Positions 1 to 8,123 of a DNA stretch of 53,705 nt are shown here, in pieces (the first letter of the stretch is position 1; each line of letters starts with the position of its first letter). The stretch is taken from positions 1 to 53,705 of the forward strand of contig JANOQW010000031.1 in the NCBI GenBank assembly GCA_031422335.1, given 5' to 3'. The notes below the pieces were generated by a model that was not told the DNA's origin, ran no database searches, and saw only the letters and a list, made by a program, of their open reading frames with translations. Both the position numbers and the translations under genes were made by a program. Source of the stretch: Methylotenera_A sp031422335. GTDB taxonomy: Bacteria > Pseudomonadota > Gammaproteobacteria > Burkholderiales > Methylophilaceae.

Positions 1-80
1 GCGTTTGAGCGCGGACAGTACATTGAGTACGACAAGCGAAAAACAACGCAGAAATTTCGCGTTAAAAACAAAACCTATTT

Positions 81-275
81 TCTGTGGTGTTGCCTGAGTC
101 GTTAATCCTGAACCAAAAAAGTTCAGGTGGTAACAACCTAAAGCGCATTAGGTACACTCGCCAAGGGCATCTTAAAAGATAACCCAATTTAGAGCGCTCA
201 CACCGCAACTCGAGTGGCTGAAACCTATAACAAAAGCTAGTTCAAGGAATTTAGACTCAAGCAACACCACAGAAA
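81..275 (-). ncRNA. ssrS: 6S RNA (SsrS)
   Basis: A closing stem of about 18 bp joins 82-100 and 253-272 (CTGTGGTGTTGC pairs with GCAACACCACAG). On the minus strand a hairpin CCTGAAC-TTTTTT-GGTTCAGG near the 3' end mirrors the CCUUGAAC...GGUUCAAGG element of E. coli 6S RNA. Length of about 190 nt and location just downstream of zapA both match the usual zapA-ssrS arrangement. 6S RNA mimics an open promoter and sequesters sigma-70 RNA polymerase in stationary phase. Exact ends are uncertain by several bases. Confidence 0.85.
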
Positions 276-339
276 ACAGATTGAATATTAGAACGAATGT
301 ATGACGAACTGATGAAAAACTTTAGTTGCTTATACTTAC

Positions 340-645
340 TTACAAAAGCTTACTTTGCGCTGCCATCGCTTCATCAATTTGATTCTGCATGACACTTATC
401 CTACGCTTATAATCGCCGATGTCAACATCGCCGGTTTTGGTATTCAACAACTCATGCGATAAGTTTAATGCCGCCATAATGGCAATGCGATCTAGCCCAA
501 CTACTTTGCCAGAATCGCGAATATCGTGCATTTTTTTATCGAGATAACTTACCGCGTTAAGCAAGCCATCGCGCTCTTCATCTGTACACGATACGGTAAA
601 CTCGCGCCCCATAATCGATACATCGACTGGTTTACTATTGCTCAT
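340..645 (-). CDS. zapA: Cell division protein ZapA
   Basis: 101-aa protein that promotes bundling of FtsZ filaments at the division site. The N-terminal beta-strand region (VDVSIMGREFTVSCTDEE) and the following helix with LNAVSYLDKKMHDIRDSGKVVGLDRIAIMAALNLS are the characteristic ZapA fold, followed by a C-terminal coiled coil (about residues 70-100). Length is typical of the family. It lies 10 bp downstream of a small ZapB-like coiled-coil gene on the same strand and immediately upstream of 6S RNA, a conserved proteobacterial order. Confidence 0.95.
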   Translation of the reverse strand: MSNSKPVDVSIMGREFTVSCTDEERDGLLNAVSYLDKKMHDIRDSGKVVGLDRIAIMAALNLSHELLNTKTGDVDIGDYKRRISVMQNQIDEAMAAQSKLL

Positions 646-655
646 AAAAACTCAC

Positions 656-862
656 TCAAAGTGTCTCAACATTATTTGGCACATTATTAAGCAAAACTTC
701 TAACCTATTGCTGGCCAGTAGCATATTGTTTTTTAAAGCGTCAGTTTTTTGTTGCGCTTGCGATAAATCATCGCGCAATTGACCATTCTCCTCGCGCAAA
801 TGCCCGCACAAAGAGATGAGTTTGGAAATTTTTTCCTCTAAACTTTTTAAATCTGCTTCCAT
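656..862 (-). CDS. ZapB-like small coiled-coil protein (TIGR02449 type)
   Basis: Predicted 68-aa, almost entirely coiled-coil protein (heptads from MEADLKSLEEKISKLISLCGHLREENGQL onward in two runs). This size and pattern fit the TIGR02449/DUF904 proteins usually found just upstream of zapA and thought to take part in division-ring assembly. I chose the internal ATG at 862 because the upstream ATG at 889 lacks any ribosome binding site and adds a non-coiled MKFLIYSGV segment; a GGGG run lies just before 862, although very close. Function is inferred from context and family. Confidence 0.75.
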   Translation of the reverse strand: MEADLKSLEEKISKLISLCGHLREENGQLRDDLSQAQQKTDALKNNMLLASNRLEVLLNNVPNNVETL

Positions 863-994
863 TACCCCACTATAAATTAAAAATTTCATTTAAGTCAATA
901 GCTAACGTGAGCTATTCAAAGTAATTTAACACGTTTAACCCACTTGTGACGTAAATTTAAATTGTACAAGTGCATAAAAAACAACATATGGAGA

Positions 995-1000
995 TATAAT
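995..1000 (+). promoter_or_regulatory. Likely -10 element for the btuB leader
   Basis: A perfect TATAAT lies about 7 nt upstream of the first riboswitch stem. No good -35 hexamer is visible at the right distance, so the promoter may be weak or activator dependent. Confidence 0.5.
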
Positions 1001-1002
1001 CG

Positions 1003-1200
1003 AGGTTAGTTGTAAGGTGCCACTGTTTATTTAAAACATGGTGAAACTGGGAATTAGGTGCGTTAACCTCAAATTAACAATGCCTATGCTGCCCCCGCAA
1101 CGGTAAGTGAGTGTAGTTTTGCAATGAGCCACTGAGTATTTTTTATATTTGGGAAGGCGCAAATCATTCCTCACAAGCCCGGAGACCGGCCTGACAATTT
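1003..1200 (+). promoter_or_regulatory. Cobalamin riboswitch
   Basis: Contains the conserved B12-aptamer landmarks in order: GGTGCC-ACTG near the start, a GGGAA-N-GGTG segment, the B12 box GCTGCCCCCGCAAC-GGTAA (1088-1106), GAGCCACTGAG, GGGAAGGCG (1151-1159) and GGAGACCGGCCTG (1181-1193). It sits upstream of btuB and should reduce expression when adenosylcobalamin or a related corrinoid is abundant. About 195 nt separates the aptamer from the btuB start, leaving room for an expression platform (see the hairpins at 1331-1379). Confidence 0.95.
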
Positions 1201-1330
1201 ACGCCTTAATTTTAAGGCAAGCTAGGCAATGCCGCGGGGTGACGGTGACCAAAAGCTGCAGCAAATATTCATTTATTTGCGCGCAATTTTCGTCTTTCTT
1301 ATCTTTCTGTATTCCCTAGACTTTTTAACC

Positions 1331-1379
1331 AAGCTTTTCTAAATAAAAGCTTAAAAAATCTACATGCGGGGACGCATGT
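1331..1379 (+). promoter_or_regulatory. Two hairpins preceding the btuB ribosome binding site
   Basis: AAGCTTTT (1331-1338) pairs perfectly with AAAAGCTT (1345-1352), and ACATGC (1362-1367) pairs with GCATGT (1374-1379) around a GGGGAC loop. The btuB Shine-Dalgarno AGGGA lies at 1385-1389. The position suggests a role in the riboswitch expression platform, which is inference. Confidence 0.4.
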
Positions 1380-1396
1380 AATTTAGGGAATCTATC

Positions 1397-3238
1397 ATGT
1401 CTAAAAAAATCATCGCAAGCCTAATCGCGCTCGCATTTACAGCACCCAGTTATTCAGCAGAAAATATCGAGTTAGAAGATGTTGTTGTCACTGCAACCCG
1501 CACGGCGCAACCGCGAGAAAGTGTGATTGGCGATGTAACAGTCATTAACAGAGAAGAAATTCAACGCAGTGGGCAAGCGACTTTAGTTGAGCTTTTACAG
1601 CTTCAACCAGGTATTGAAATTACCAGCAATGGTGGTGCAGGCAAAACCGCAGGTATTTTCATAAGGGGTAGCAATAGTAGTCATGTTGTCGTGCTTATTG
1701 ATGGTGTACGTGTCAACTCAGCTACATTGGGTACGACCACATTTGAAAACTTGCCAATAACACAAATTGATAAAGTTGAAATTTTGCGTGGCTCTGCAAG
1801 TAGCTTGTACGGCCAAGATGCCATTGGCGGTGTCATTCAAATTTTTACTAAAAAAGGCGAAGGTAAACCACGGTTTTATGGCAGCGTTGGCTATGGTACA
1901 TATGACACAAAAATTGTTGAGGCTGGAGTAAGTGGCCAAATAAACGACACTAGTTTTGCGCTTAACTTATCTGGCTCTAATACCGATGGATTTTCTGCAA
2001 TTGATACAAACAACCCTAATTTTAATGATGATGATGGCTATAGCAATTTTTCATTCAACACTTCAATCACCCAAAAGCTAGTTGAAGGCCATGAAATTGG
2101 CGTTCAGCTATTTAACAGTGATGGCAAAACGCGCTTTGACAACAGCTTTAACCTAGGTAACTTTTCTTCAAATGCGGATATTGAACAGCAAAGCTTAGCG
2201 TTCACCTCAAAAAATCAATTTTTACCATTTTGGGTATCTAATTTAAAAGTGGGGTTTAGCCAAGATGAAGTTACAAGTAATGATGAAATAGACCCTTTCA
2301 ACAACCCATTCAATCCGACTAAATTTGAGACCGAGCAAACACAAATTAATTGGCAAAATGATTTTAGTTTGCCAGTGGGTACATTGACGCTGATGTACGA
2401 CAGACTTGAAGAGGATGTGGAATCAACCACCGATTACGATAAAACTAATCGCATCAATGAAGGCTATGTTGCTAGTTATTTAGCAAATATTGGCGCACAC
2501 AGTTTGCAGGCAAGTTTGCGTGAAGATCATAATTCTCAGTTCGGTAATTACATGACTGGCGGCATTGGTTATGGCTATAGCTTTAATCAAAATTGGCGCG
2601 CTACTGCTAGTTATGGCAGTGCATTTAAAGCGCCAACTTTTAATGATTTGTACTTTCCTGGTTTTAATAATCCTAATTTAGCGCCCGAAAAATCAGATAA
2701 TTTAGAGGCTAGTTTGCGCTATCAAGATGAGAACACTAATATTTCAGCAACCATTTATGAAAATAAAATTAGGGATTTAATAGCTTTTGACATATCAACT
2801 TTTACAATTGAAAACTTACGGAAAACAACCATTCAAGGCTTAACATTAGCTGGCTCGCAAAGCTGGGGCAACTTGCAATTACAAGCGAGCGCTGATATTC
2901 AATCGCCGCGTGATGATGCTACTGATAATTTACTTGCACGTCGCGCCAACCGTCATGGCGCACTTAACTTAAGCTATAACTGGGGCGATTGGCGCTTTGG
3001 TGCAGAAGCGACTGCTTCTTCAAAACGTTATAATAATTTGGCTAATACGGTTGGTTTAGATGGTTATGCTTTGCTAAATTTAACTGCCGCTTATAAGTTG
3101 CACCAAGATTGGACTGTTCAGGCAAGGGCTAACAATATTTTAGATAAAGATTATGCGCTAGCTGTAGATGGTAATGGTATTGACTACAATACACCTGGCT
3201 CAAATTTATTTGTTAACGTGCGCTGGCAGCCAGAGTAG
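1397..3238 (+). CDS. btuB: TonB-dependent vitamin B12 receptor BtuB
   Basis: 613-aa outer-membrane receptor. A Sec signal peptide (cleavage near APSYSA-EN, residues about 1-21) is followed by a TonB-box-like LEDVVVTATR (about 26-35). A plug domain follows, with IFIRGSNSSHVVVLIDGVRVN and VEILRGSASSLYGQDAIGGVIQIFTKKG, then a 22-strand-type barrel ending in an aromatic residue region (FVNVRWQPE). Size matches BtuB (about 600 aa). The cobalamin riboswitch upstream and cobalamin salvage genes downstream support cobalamin rather than siderophore as ligand. The start has an AGGGA site 7 nt upstream. Energy would come from TonB-ExbBD, not encoded here. Confidence 0.95.
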   Translation: MSKKIIASLIALAFTAPSYSAENIELEDVVVTATRTAQPRESVIGDVTVINREEIQRSGQATLVELLQLQPGIEITSNGGAGKTAGIFIRGSNSSHVVVLIDGVRVNSATLGTTTFENLPITQIDKVEILRGSASSLYGQDAIGGVIQIFTKKGEGKPRFYGSVGYGTYDTKIVEAGVSGQINDTSFALNLSGSNTDGFSAIDTNNPNFNDDDGYSNFSFNTSITQKLVEGHEIGVQLFNSDGKTRFDNSFNLGNFSSNADIEQQSLAFTSKNQFLPFWVSNLKVGFSQDEVTSNDEIDPFNNPFNPTKFETEQTQINWQNDFSLPVGTLTLMYDRLEEDVESTTDYDKTNRINEGYVASYLANIGAHSLQASLREDHNSQFGNYMTGGIGYGYSFNQNWRATASYGSAFKAPTFNDLYFPGFNNPNLAPEKSDNLEASLRYQDENTNISATIYENKIRDLIAFDISTFTIENLRKTTIQGLTLAGSQSWGNLQLQASADIQSPRDDATDNLLARRANRHGALNLSYNWGDWRFGAEATASSKRYNNLANTVGLDGYALLNLTAAYKLHQDWTVQARANNILDKDYALAVDGNGIDYNTPGSNLFVNVRWQPE

Positions 3239-3289
3239 AGAACAAACTCGCAAAATGTTATGATGTCACACATGAAACTGGAGAAAGCC

Positions 3290-3853
3290 ATGAACATATC
3301 AACACTCACTAAACCCTTACTAATTGCCGTAGCAATTGCATTTGCTATGCTGCTTACACGCGGTAGCCATGTGCTTACATTAGTATCTTTGCCAGATGCA
3401 AGTTTAGCCTTGTTTTTATTGGGTGGCTTGATGCTGAAGCGTTGGGCTTGGTTTGCTGCGTTTTTTGTACTGGCTACATTCATTGATTTTGGTGCAGCTG
3501 CAATTGATCCAATTCAAGGTTTTTGCCTGACCAATGGCTATTGGGGCTTAATTCCTAGCTATGCTGCACTTTGGTTTGGTGGTTTGTGGTTAAGCAAGCA
3601 AACAAATCCATTTTCTCCATTGCGTTTTGCAGCGGTGAGTTTAGGTGCAACCTTTGTAGCATTTGTGGTTTCTACCCAAACTTATTATTTGTTCTCTGGC
3701 CGCTTTCCAGCAGAAGGTTTAATTGAATCAATGAAGCATGGCTGGAACTATCTACCCAATTGGATGGCGGTCAACGCGGCATATTTTGGTTTGGTGTTGA
3801 TGGTAGTTGCTTTAATACGCAGTGTTAAACCCGCCGAGATTTCAAAAAACTAA
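3290..3853 (+). CDS. btuM: Cobalamin transporter BtuM (solitary ECF S-component type)
   Basis: 187-aa inner-membrane protein with about six hydrophobic segments. BtuM is a small ECF-type S component that carries cobalamin across the inner membrane in Gram-negative bacteria, apparently without a dedicated ATPase module. Its hallmark is an invariant cysteine near residue 80 in an extracytoplasmic loop that coordinates cobalt; here Cys79 sits in IDPIQGFCLTNGYWGL (codon 3524-3526). The ATG at 3290 is preferred over 3260 because GGAG lies 6-7 nt upstream and because it places the Cys at the expected position. It is 51 bp downstream of btuB, probably cotranscribed, and is followed by a terminator. 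No BtuCD genes are in the window. Confidence 0.85.
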   Translation: MNISTLTKPLLIAVAIAFAMLLTRGSHVLTLVSLPDASLALFLLGGLMLKRWAWFAAFFVLATFIDFGAAAIDPIQGFCLTNGYWGLIPSYAALWFGGLWLSKQTNPFSPLRFAAVSLGATFVAFVVSTQTYYLFSGRFPAEGLIESMKHGWNYLPNWMAVNAAYFGLVLMVVALIRSVKPAEISKN

Positions 3854-3870
3854 TTGTATCTCACGATAAA

Positions 3871-3896
3871 AGCCGCTTTTTATAGCGGCTTTTTTT
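3871..3896 (+). terminator. Rho-independent terminator after btuM
   Basis: AGCCGC (3871-3876) pairs with GCGGCT (3885-3890) followed by a T run. It ends only about 10 nt before the bluB ATG, so bluB needs readthrough or a promoter overlapping this element. Confidence 0.85.
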
Positions 3897-3906
3897 CTCA
3901 CAAAAT

Positions 3907-4584
3907 ATGAAAAATGCGCATTCTTACAGCGAGCTAGAACAAGCAGCCATTTACAAGGTGATTGCCGAGCGGCGCGATATGCGGCATTTTTTGCCTACCC
4001 CCATTGCGCCAGAGCTGTTGACCAAACTGCTGCAAGCCGCGCACCATGCGCCTAGCGTAGGCCTTATGCAACCGTGGCGTTTTATTCGTATTAGCGATTC
4101 AAACTTACGCAAACAAATTCACAAGTTGGTAGATGAAGAACGCGCGAATACCGCGCAAGCCATTGGCGAGTTTGAGACCACCACCCGCATGGCCGAGTTT
4201 TTAAAGCTTAAAGTAGAAGGTATTTTAGATTGCGGTGAAGTGCTAATTGCTGCGCTATGCGATAAGCGCGAGCAACATATTTTTGGCCGCCGCACCTTGC
4301 CAGAAATGGATATTGCATCGGTGAGTTGCGCTATACAAAATATGTGGTTGGCCGCGCGGGCAGAGGGCTTGGGCATGGGTTGGGTGAGTATTTTTGACCC
4401 AGTTAAACTTGCCAGTTTGCTGAATATGCCAAAGGGTGCAAAGCCAATAGCTGTGCTGTGTTTGGGGCATGTGAATAGTTTTTACAAAGAACCGATGTTG
4501 GTTGAAACTGGTTGGGCAACGGAGAAAACTTTAGATGAAATGCTCATGCAAAACAGCTGGGAAAATAACGAGAAAAACCAATGA
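3907..4584 (+). CDS. bluB: 5,6-dimethylbenzimidazole synthase BluB
   Basis: 225-aa flavin-dependent nitroreductase-fold enzyme that cleaves FMNH2 with oxygen to give DMB, the lower ligand of B12. Seen: RRDMRHFLPTPI and HHAPSVGLMQPWRFIRI near the N-terminus (FMN phosphate binding), and EGLGMGWVSIFDP in the C-terminal half, all typical of BluB rather than general nitroreductases. It overlaps the next gene by 4 bp (ATGA). No Shine-Dalgarno is visible before the ATG, and a terminator hairpin lies immediately upstream, so its expression coupling to btuBM is unclear. Confidence 0.93.
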   Translation: MKNAHSYSELEQAAIYKVIAERRDMRHFLPTPIAPELLTKLLQAAHHAPSVGLMQPWRFIRISDSNLRKQIHKLVDEERANTAQAIGEFETTTRMAEFLKLKVEGILDCGEVLIAALCDKREQHIFGRRTLPEMDIASVSCAIQNMWLAARAEGLGMGWVSIFDPVKLASLLNMPKGAKPIAVLCLGHVNSFYKEPMLVETGWATEKTLDEMLMQNSWENNEKNQ

Positions 4585-5411
4585 GTTACCTGCCCCAGCG
4601 CATTGTTTGCCTGACCACTGAAACGGTTGAGGTGCTGTATTTGTTAGGCGAGCAAGATCGTATTGTTGGCATTTCTGGATATACCACACGACCTGCTGAA
4701 GCGCGCAAAGAAAAGCCCAAAGTGGCTGCATTTACCAGCGCAAAAATTGATAAAATATTAGCGCTAAAGCCCGATTTGGTGCTTGGGTTTTCTAATTTGC
4801 AGGCGGATATTGCAGCGGAACTCATCAAAGCGGGCATACAGGTGCATGTGTTTAATCAGCGCTCTGTTGACGATATTTTGCGCATGATTGCAACCATTGG
4901 GCGTTTGGTGGGCGCACAAACTAAAGCTGATGCGCTTATTTCTACCTATCAACAAAAAATAAACGATGCTCTGCAAGCCGCATCCACACTGACTTGCAGG
5001 CCAATTGTTTATTTTGAGGAATGGGATGAACCCATGATGTGTAGCATTCGCTGGGCGGCGGAGCTCATCAATATTGCAGGCGGTGAAGATTGCTTTCCAG
5101 AGCTAACGCAGTTTCAAAGTGCTGGCCAGCGCATGGTAACGCCTGCGCAAGTATTGGCACGCATGCCAGATATTGTGATTGGATCGTGGTGTGGCAAAAA
5201 ATTTCAACCAGCGCAAGTGGCAGCACGCGAAGGCTGGGGTGAAATACCCGCCATAAAAAATGGCTTTGTGTTTGAAATTAAATCGGTGGATATTTTGCAG
5301 CCGGGGCCATCAGTATTTACACATGGCCTGCCGCAATTGCAAACCATTATTCAACAGTGGGCAGCTTCTCAACATTTGCTACAAAAGTTTGGTACAAGGT
5401 TACGCGTATGA
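4581..5411 (+). CDS. BtuF-like cobalamin-binding protein lacking a signal peptide
   Basis: 276-aa periplasmic-binding-protein fold of the BtuF/FhuD (helical backbone) class. RIVCLTTETVEVLYLLGEQDRIVGISGYT at the N-terminus and KPDLVLGFSNLQADIAAELIKAGIQVHVFNQRS are the paired Rossmann-like lobes. Unlike true BtuF, the protein starts directly at the first beta strand (MSYLPQRIVCL), with no signal sequence or lipobox, so it is probably cytoplasmic unless it is exported by another route. It overlaps bluB by 4 bp and cobU by 4 bp. There is no BtuCD nearby. A role in intracellular corrinoid handling is a reasonable guess. Confidence 0.8.
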   Translation: MSYLPQRIVCLTTETVEVLYLLGEQDRIVGISGYTTRPAEARKEKPKVAAFTSAKIDKILALKPDLVLGFSNLQADIAAELIKAGIQVHVFNQRSVDDILRMIATIGRLVGAQTKADALISTYQQKINDALQAASTLTCRPIVYFEEWDEPMMCSIRWAAELINIAGGEDCFPELTQFQSAGQRMVTPAQVLARMPDIVIGSWCGKKFQPAQVAAREGWGEIPAIKNGFVFEIKSVDILQPGPSVFTHGLPQLQTIIQQWAASQHLLQKFGTRLRV

Positions 5412-5965
5412 GTATTCATTTAATTTTAGGCGGTGCACGCAGCGGCAAAAGTAGTTATGCAGAAAAGCTGGCGATTGAATCTGGCTTAGCTGTGACTTAC
5501 ATCGCTACTGCGCAAATTTACGACGATGAATTTAAAGTGCGCGTGCAGCAGCATAAAGACAGGCGACCGAAAGAGTGGGAAATAATAGAAGTGCCACATT
5601 ATTTAGCAGATGTCCTGAATAATATCGGCCTGCAAGCCAATAAGCATGCGGCTTCTGGCGCATATAAAAATTGTATTATTATAGATTGCTTAACACTGTG
5701 GCTAGCGCAATGCATTTGTCCAGAATGTGCACCTATAGAAGGCGTGGATTGGAAATTAGAGCGAGAAAAGTTTTTACAACTGTTGCCAACATTAGACGCT
5801 GAAATTATTTTAGTCAGTAATGAAGTAGGAATGGGTATTGTGCCATTGGGCGCAATTAATCGCCAGTTTCAAGATGAACAAGGTCGGCTAAACCAAGCAA
5901 TAGCAGGTGTAGCAAACAAAGTCAGTTTTATTGCTGCTGGCTTACCCATTAATTTGAAAGGTTAA
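5408..5965 (+). CDS. cobU: Bifunctional adenosylcobinamide kinase / guanylyltransferase CobU
   Basis: 185-aa enzyme that phosphorylates adenosylcobinamide and transfers GMP to give AdoCbi-GDP. P-loop LGGARSGKSSYAEKLA lies at residues 6-21; IDCLTLWLAQ and ILVSNEVGMGIVP with the C-terminal FQDEQGRLNQ segment are family signatures. The start was placed at the ATG overlapping the preceding stop (ATGA at 5408), since the longer upstream extension only reads out of the neighbouring gene. Length is close to the roughly 180 aa expected. Confidence 0.95.
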   Translation: MSIHLILGGARSGKSSYAEKLAIESGLAVTYIATAQIYDDEFKVRVQQHKDRRPKEWEIIEVPHYLADVLNNIGLQANKHAASGAYKNCIIIDCLTLWLAQCICPECAPIEGVDWKLEREKFLQLLPTLDAEIILVSNEVGMGIVPLGAINRQFQDEQGRLNQAIAGVANKVSFIAAGLPINLKG

Positions 5966-5966
5966 G

Positions 5967-6179
5967 ATGGAATTTGAATTAAAAGGCGAATTTATAGCGC
6001 TGTGCGATTTGCTTAAAACTACGGGCATTGCTAATAGCGGTGGCCAAGGCAAATTGATGGTAGCGGATGGTAACGTCACCGTAGATGGTGCAATAGAGTT
6101 ACGCAAAACCGCAAAAATTCGCGCAGGCCAAGTGGTGGAATGCTTTGGCGAAACAATTTTAGTTGAAGCCGCAAATTAA
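5967..6179 (+). CDS. S4-domain RNA-binding protein (YbcJ-like)
   Basis: 70-aa stand-alone S4 domain: FIALCDLLKTTGIANSGGQ then VADGNVTVDGAIELRKTAKIRAGQVVE, matching the YbcJ/ribosome-associated small S4 family. It probably binds structured RNA or the ribosome. It starts 1 nt after the cobU stop and is followed 5 nt later by cbiB, so it is translated within the cobalamin operon although no cobalamin role is known for the family. Confidence 0.85.
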   Translation: MEFELKGEFIALCDLLKTTGIANSGGQGKLMVADGNVTVDGAIELRKTAKIRAGQVVECFGETILVEAAN

Positions 6180-6184
6180 TTTTT

Positions 6185-7138
6185 GTGTTCTCAGTAATTA
6201 AGCCCTTTGTTTTCCCGCTGATTGCGATTGCTGCAGTTGCCATTGATTACTTAGTAGGCGAGCCACGCCGATTTCATCCACTAGTAGGTTTTGGTTGGTT
6301 GGTAGATAAGCTTGAAGCGTGGCTTAACCCCGAGCGCAACCAAAATAAAGCCTCGCAACGTGTTTTAGGTGCATTGGCGTTGCTGTTATTACTTACCCCT
6401 TTTTTTTTGCTGGCTTATTATTTATGCCAAATAAGCTGGCAGAATATCTGGCTAAATATCCTGTTAAATATTGCTTTGTTATATTTTGCTATTGGTCATA
6501 AAAGCCTGCACGACCATGCCCGCGCAGTCACTCAAGCGCTTAAGAAAAATGATTTGGCGCAAGCAAAAATAGCCACTTCTTATATGGTGAGCCGCGACTC
6601 TGCTGCAATAGATCCAATACCCGCCACGGTAGAATCGGTGCTAGAAAACGGCAATGATGGGGTATTTGGTGCGCTGTTTTGGTTTTTTATTGCGGGTGGT
6701 GCAGGCGCATTATTGTTTCGTTTAGCCAACACCATGGATGCGATATGGGGCTATAAAAGCTCACGTTTTTACTATTTTGGCTGGGCTGCGGCTAGGTTAG
6801 ATGATGTATTAGATTATATTCCTGCGCGATTAACTGCGCTAAGTTATGCACTGATTGGCAACACTAAAACAGCGCTTAGTTGCTGGAAAAGCCAAGCGCC
6901 GTTGTGGGATAGCCCCAATGCTGGGCCTGTGATGTCGGCAGGTGCAGGCGCGCTAAATGTGCTACTTGGTGGCGCAGCTTGCTACCACGGAGAGTGGCAT
7001 CAACGCCCCACTTTAGGGGCTGGTAACGCACCCGTGTTGGCGGATATTGAACGCGCATTAGCTTTAGTGCGCCATAGCGTCTATTTATGGCTGGTAGTAT
7101 TTTTAATCATGTCTTGCATCGTTCACTACTATGCTTGA
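6185..7138 (+). CDS. cbiB: Adenosylcobinamide-phosphate synthase CbiB
   Basis: 317-aa polytopic inner-membrane enzyme that attaches (R)-1-amino-2-propanol phosphate to adenosylcobyric acid. Motifs: DYLVGEPRRFHPLVGFGWLVDKLE at the N-terminus, ATSYMVSRDSAAID and VESVLENGNDGVFGALFWFFIAGGAGALLFRLANTMDA in two runs in the middle, and the C-terminal SPNAGPVMSAGAGAL. The start is GTG with no clear Shine-Dalgarno, suggesting translational coupling to the S4 gene 5 nt upstream. The 3' end overlaps cobD by 8 bp. Confidence 0.95.
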   Translation: MFSVIKPFVFPLIAIAAVAIDYLVGEPRRFHPLVGFGWLVDKLEAWLNPERNQNKASQRVLGALALLLLLTPFFLLAYYLCQISWQNIWLNILLNIALLYFAIGHKSLHDHARAVTQALKKNDLAQAKIATSYMVSRDSAAIDPIPATVESVLENGNDGVFGALFWFFIAGGAGALLFRLANTMDAIWGYKSSRFYYFGWAAARLDDVLDYIPARLTALSYALIGNTKTALSCWKSQAPLWDSPNAGPVMSAGAGALNVLLGGAACYHGEWHQRPTLGAGNAPVLADIERALALVRHSVYLWLVVFLIMSCIVHYYA

Positions 7139-8117
7139 ACACGGCGGAAATTTAGCCTTAGCTGCCAAGCAATATGGTATTTCACTTGAAAACTGGCTAG
7201 ATTTATCCACTGGCATTAACCCAAATGGTTATCCTATTCCTAAGATTCCGCAAGTTATGTGGCAACGCCTTCCGAATGAAAACGATGGGCTGATAGAAGC
7301 TGCTTGCACTTATTATGGTGCGACTTCTATCTTACCAACTGCAGGCTCGCAAGCGGCTTTACAACTATTGCCAACACTACGCACAGCCTCTAAGGTGGCC
7401 ATGTTATGCCCCATGTATAACGAACACGCACAGGCTTGGCTACGTTGTGGGCATCAGGTGACAACTTTTGAAAATTATCCAAATGATGACCTGTTAAATA
7501 CGACGGATGTGCTGTTAATTTGCAATCCAAATAATCCGACAGCAACACAGTTTTCAGCCGAGACTTTGCTTGCTTGGCATGCTGCGCTTGCTAAACGTGG
7601 CGGCTGGTTAGTGGTAGATGAAGCTTTTATAGATGCAACCCCTGAACACAGCTTAGCGCAACATGCGCATTTGCAAGGTTTAATTGTATTGCGATCGCTA
7701 GGTAAGTTTTTTGGCTTAGCGGGTGCAAGAGTCGGCTTTATATTGGCGCACAAAACATTATTAAACCAAGCACAAGAGGCTATCGGTCCTTGGTCGCTGA
7801 CAGGGCCAAGTCGTTGTGTGACAACACAAGCCTTGCTTGATACACAATGGCAACAAGCTACGCGAATACAATTATCAAACAATTCACAGCGCCTTGTAAA
7901 GTTGCTAAGCCAGTTTGGATTAAGCCCTTCAGCAGGCACCACACTTTTTCAATTTGTGCCAACAAAAAATGCTAGCATTATTCACCAAGCACTTGCCAAA
8001 CAAGGGGTTTGGGTACGCTTATTTTCTGAGGCTTCTAGCTTGCGTTTTGGGCTGCCGCCAGAAGGTGCATGGCAACATTTAGAAAGCGCATTGATGGATA
8101 TTCAGCACGCACTTTAA
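7131..8117 (+). CDS. cobD: L-threonine-O-3-phosphate decarboxylase CobD
   Basis: 328-aa PLP-dependent fold-type I enzyme that makes the aminopropanol phosphate used by CbiB. Seen: HGGNLALAAKQYGI and WLDLSTGINPNGYP at the N-terminus, CNPNNPTA (residues about 126-133), VVDEAFID, and the PLP-lysine segment LRSLGKFFGLAGARVGF. Length is in the lower range for the family (usually 330-360 aa). Called CobC in the Pseudomonas denitrificans nomenclature. It overlaps cbiB and is the last gene of the plus-strand cobalamin operon. Confidence 0.92.
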   Translation: MLEHGGNLALAAKQYGISLENWLDLSTGINPNGYPIPKIPQVMWQRLPNENDGLIEAACTYYGATSILPTAGSQAALQLLPTLRTASKVAMLCPMYNEHAQAWLRCGHQVTTFENYPNDDLLNTTDVLLICNPNNPTATQFSAETLLAWHAALAKRGGWLVVDEAFIDATPEHSLAQHAHLQGLIVLRSLGKFFGLAGARVGFILAHKTLLNQAQEAIGPWSLTGPSRCVTTQALLDTQWQQATRIQLSNNSQRLVKLLSQFGLSPSAGTTLFQFVPTKNASIIHQALAKQGVWVRLFSEASSLRFGLPPEGAWQHLESALMDIQHAL

Positions 8118-8123
8118 ATTGAC

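Noticed and set aside
1..105. Open frame at the left edge reading AFERGQYIEYDKRK... to a stop at 103-105
   Set aside because: It runs into the 6S RNA closing stem and has no visible start; more likely intergenic sequence downstream of ssrS.
7475..7942. 155-aa minus-strand frame opposite cobD
   Set aside because: Shadow frame within a well-supported PLP enzyme gene.
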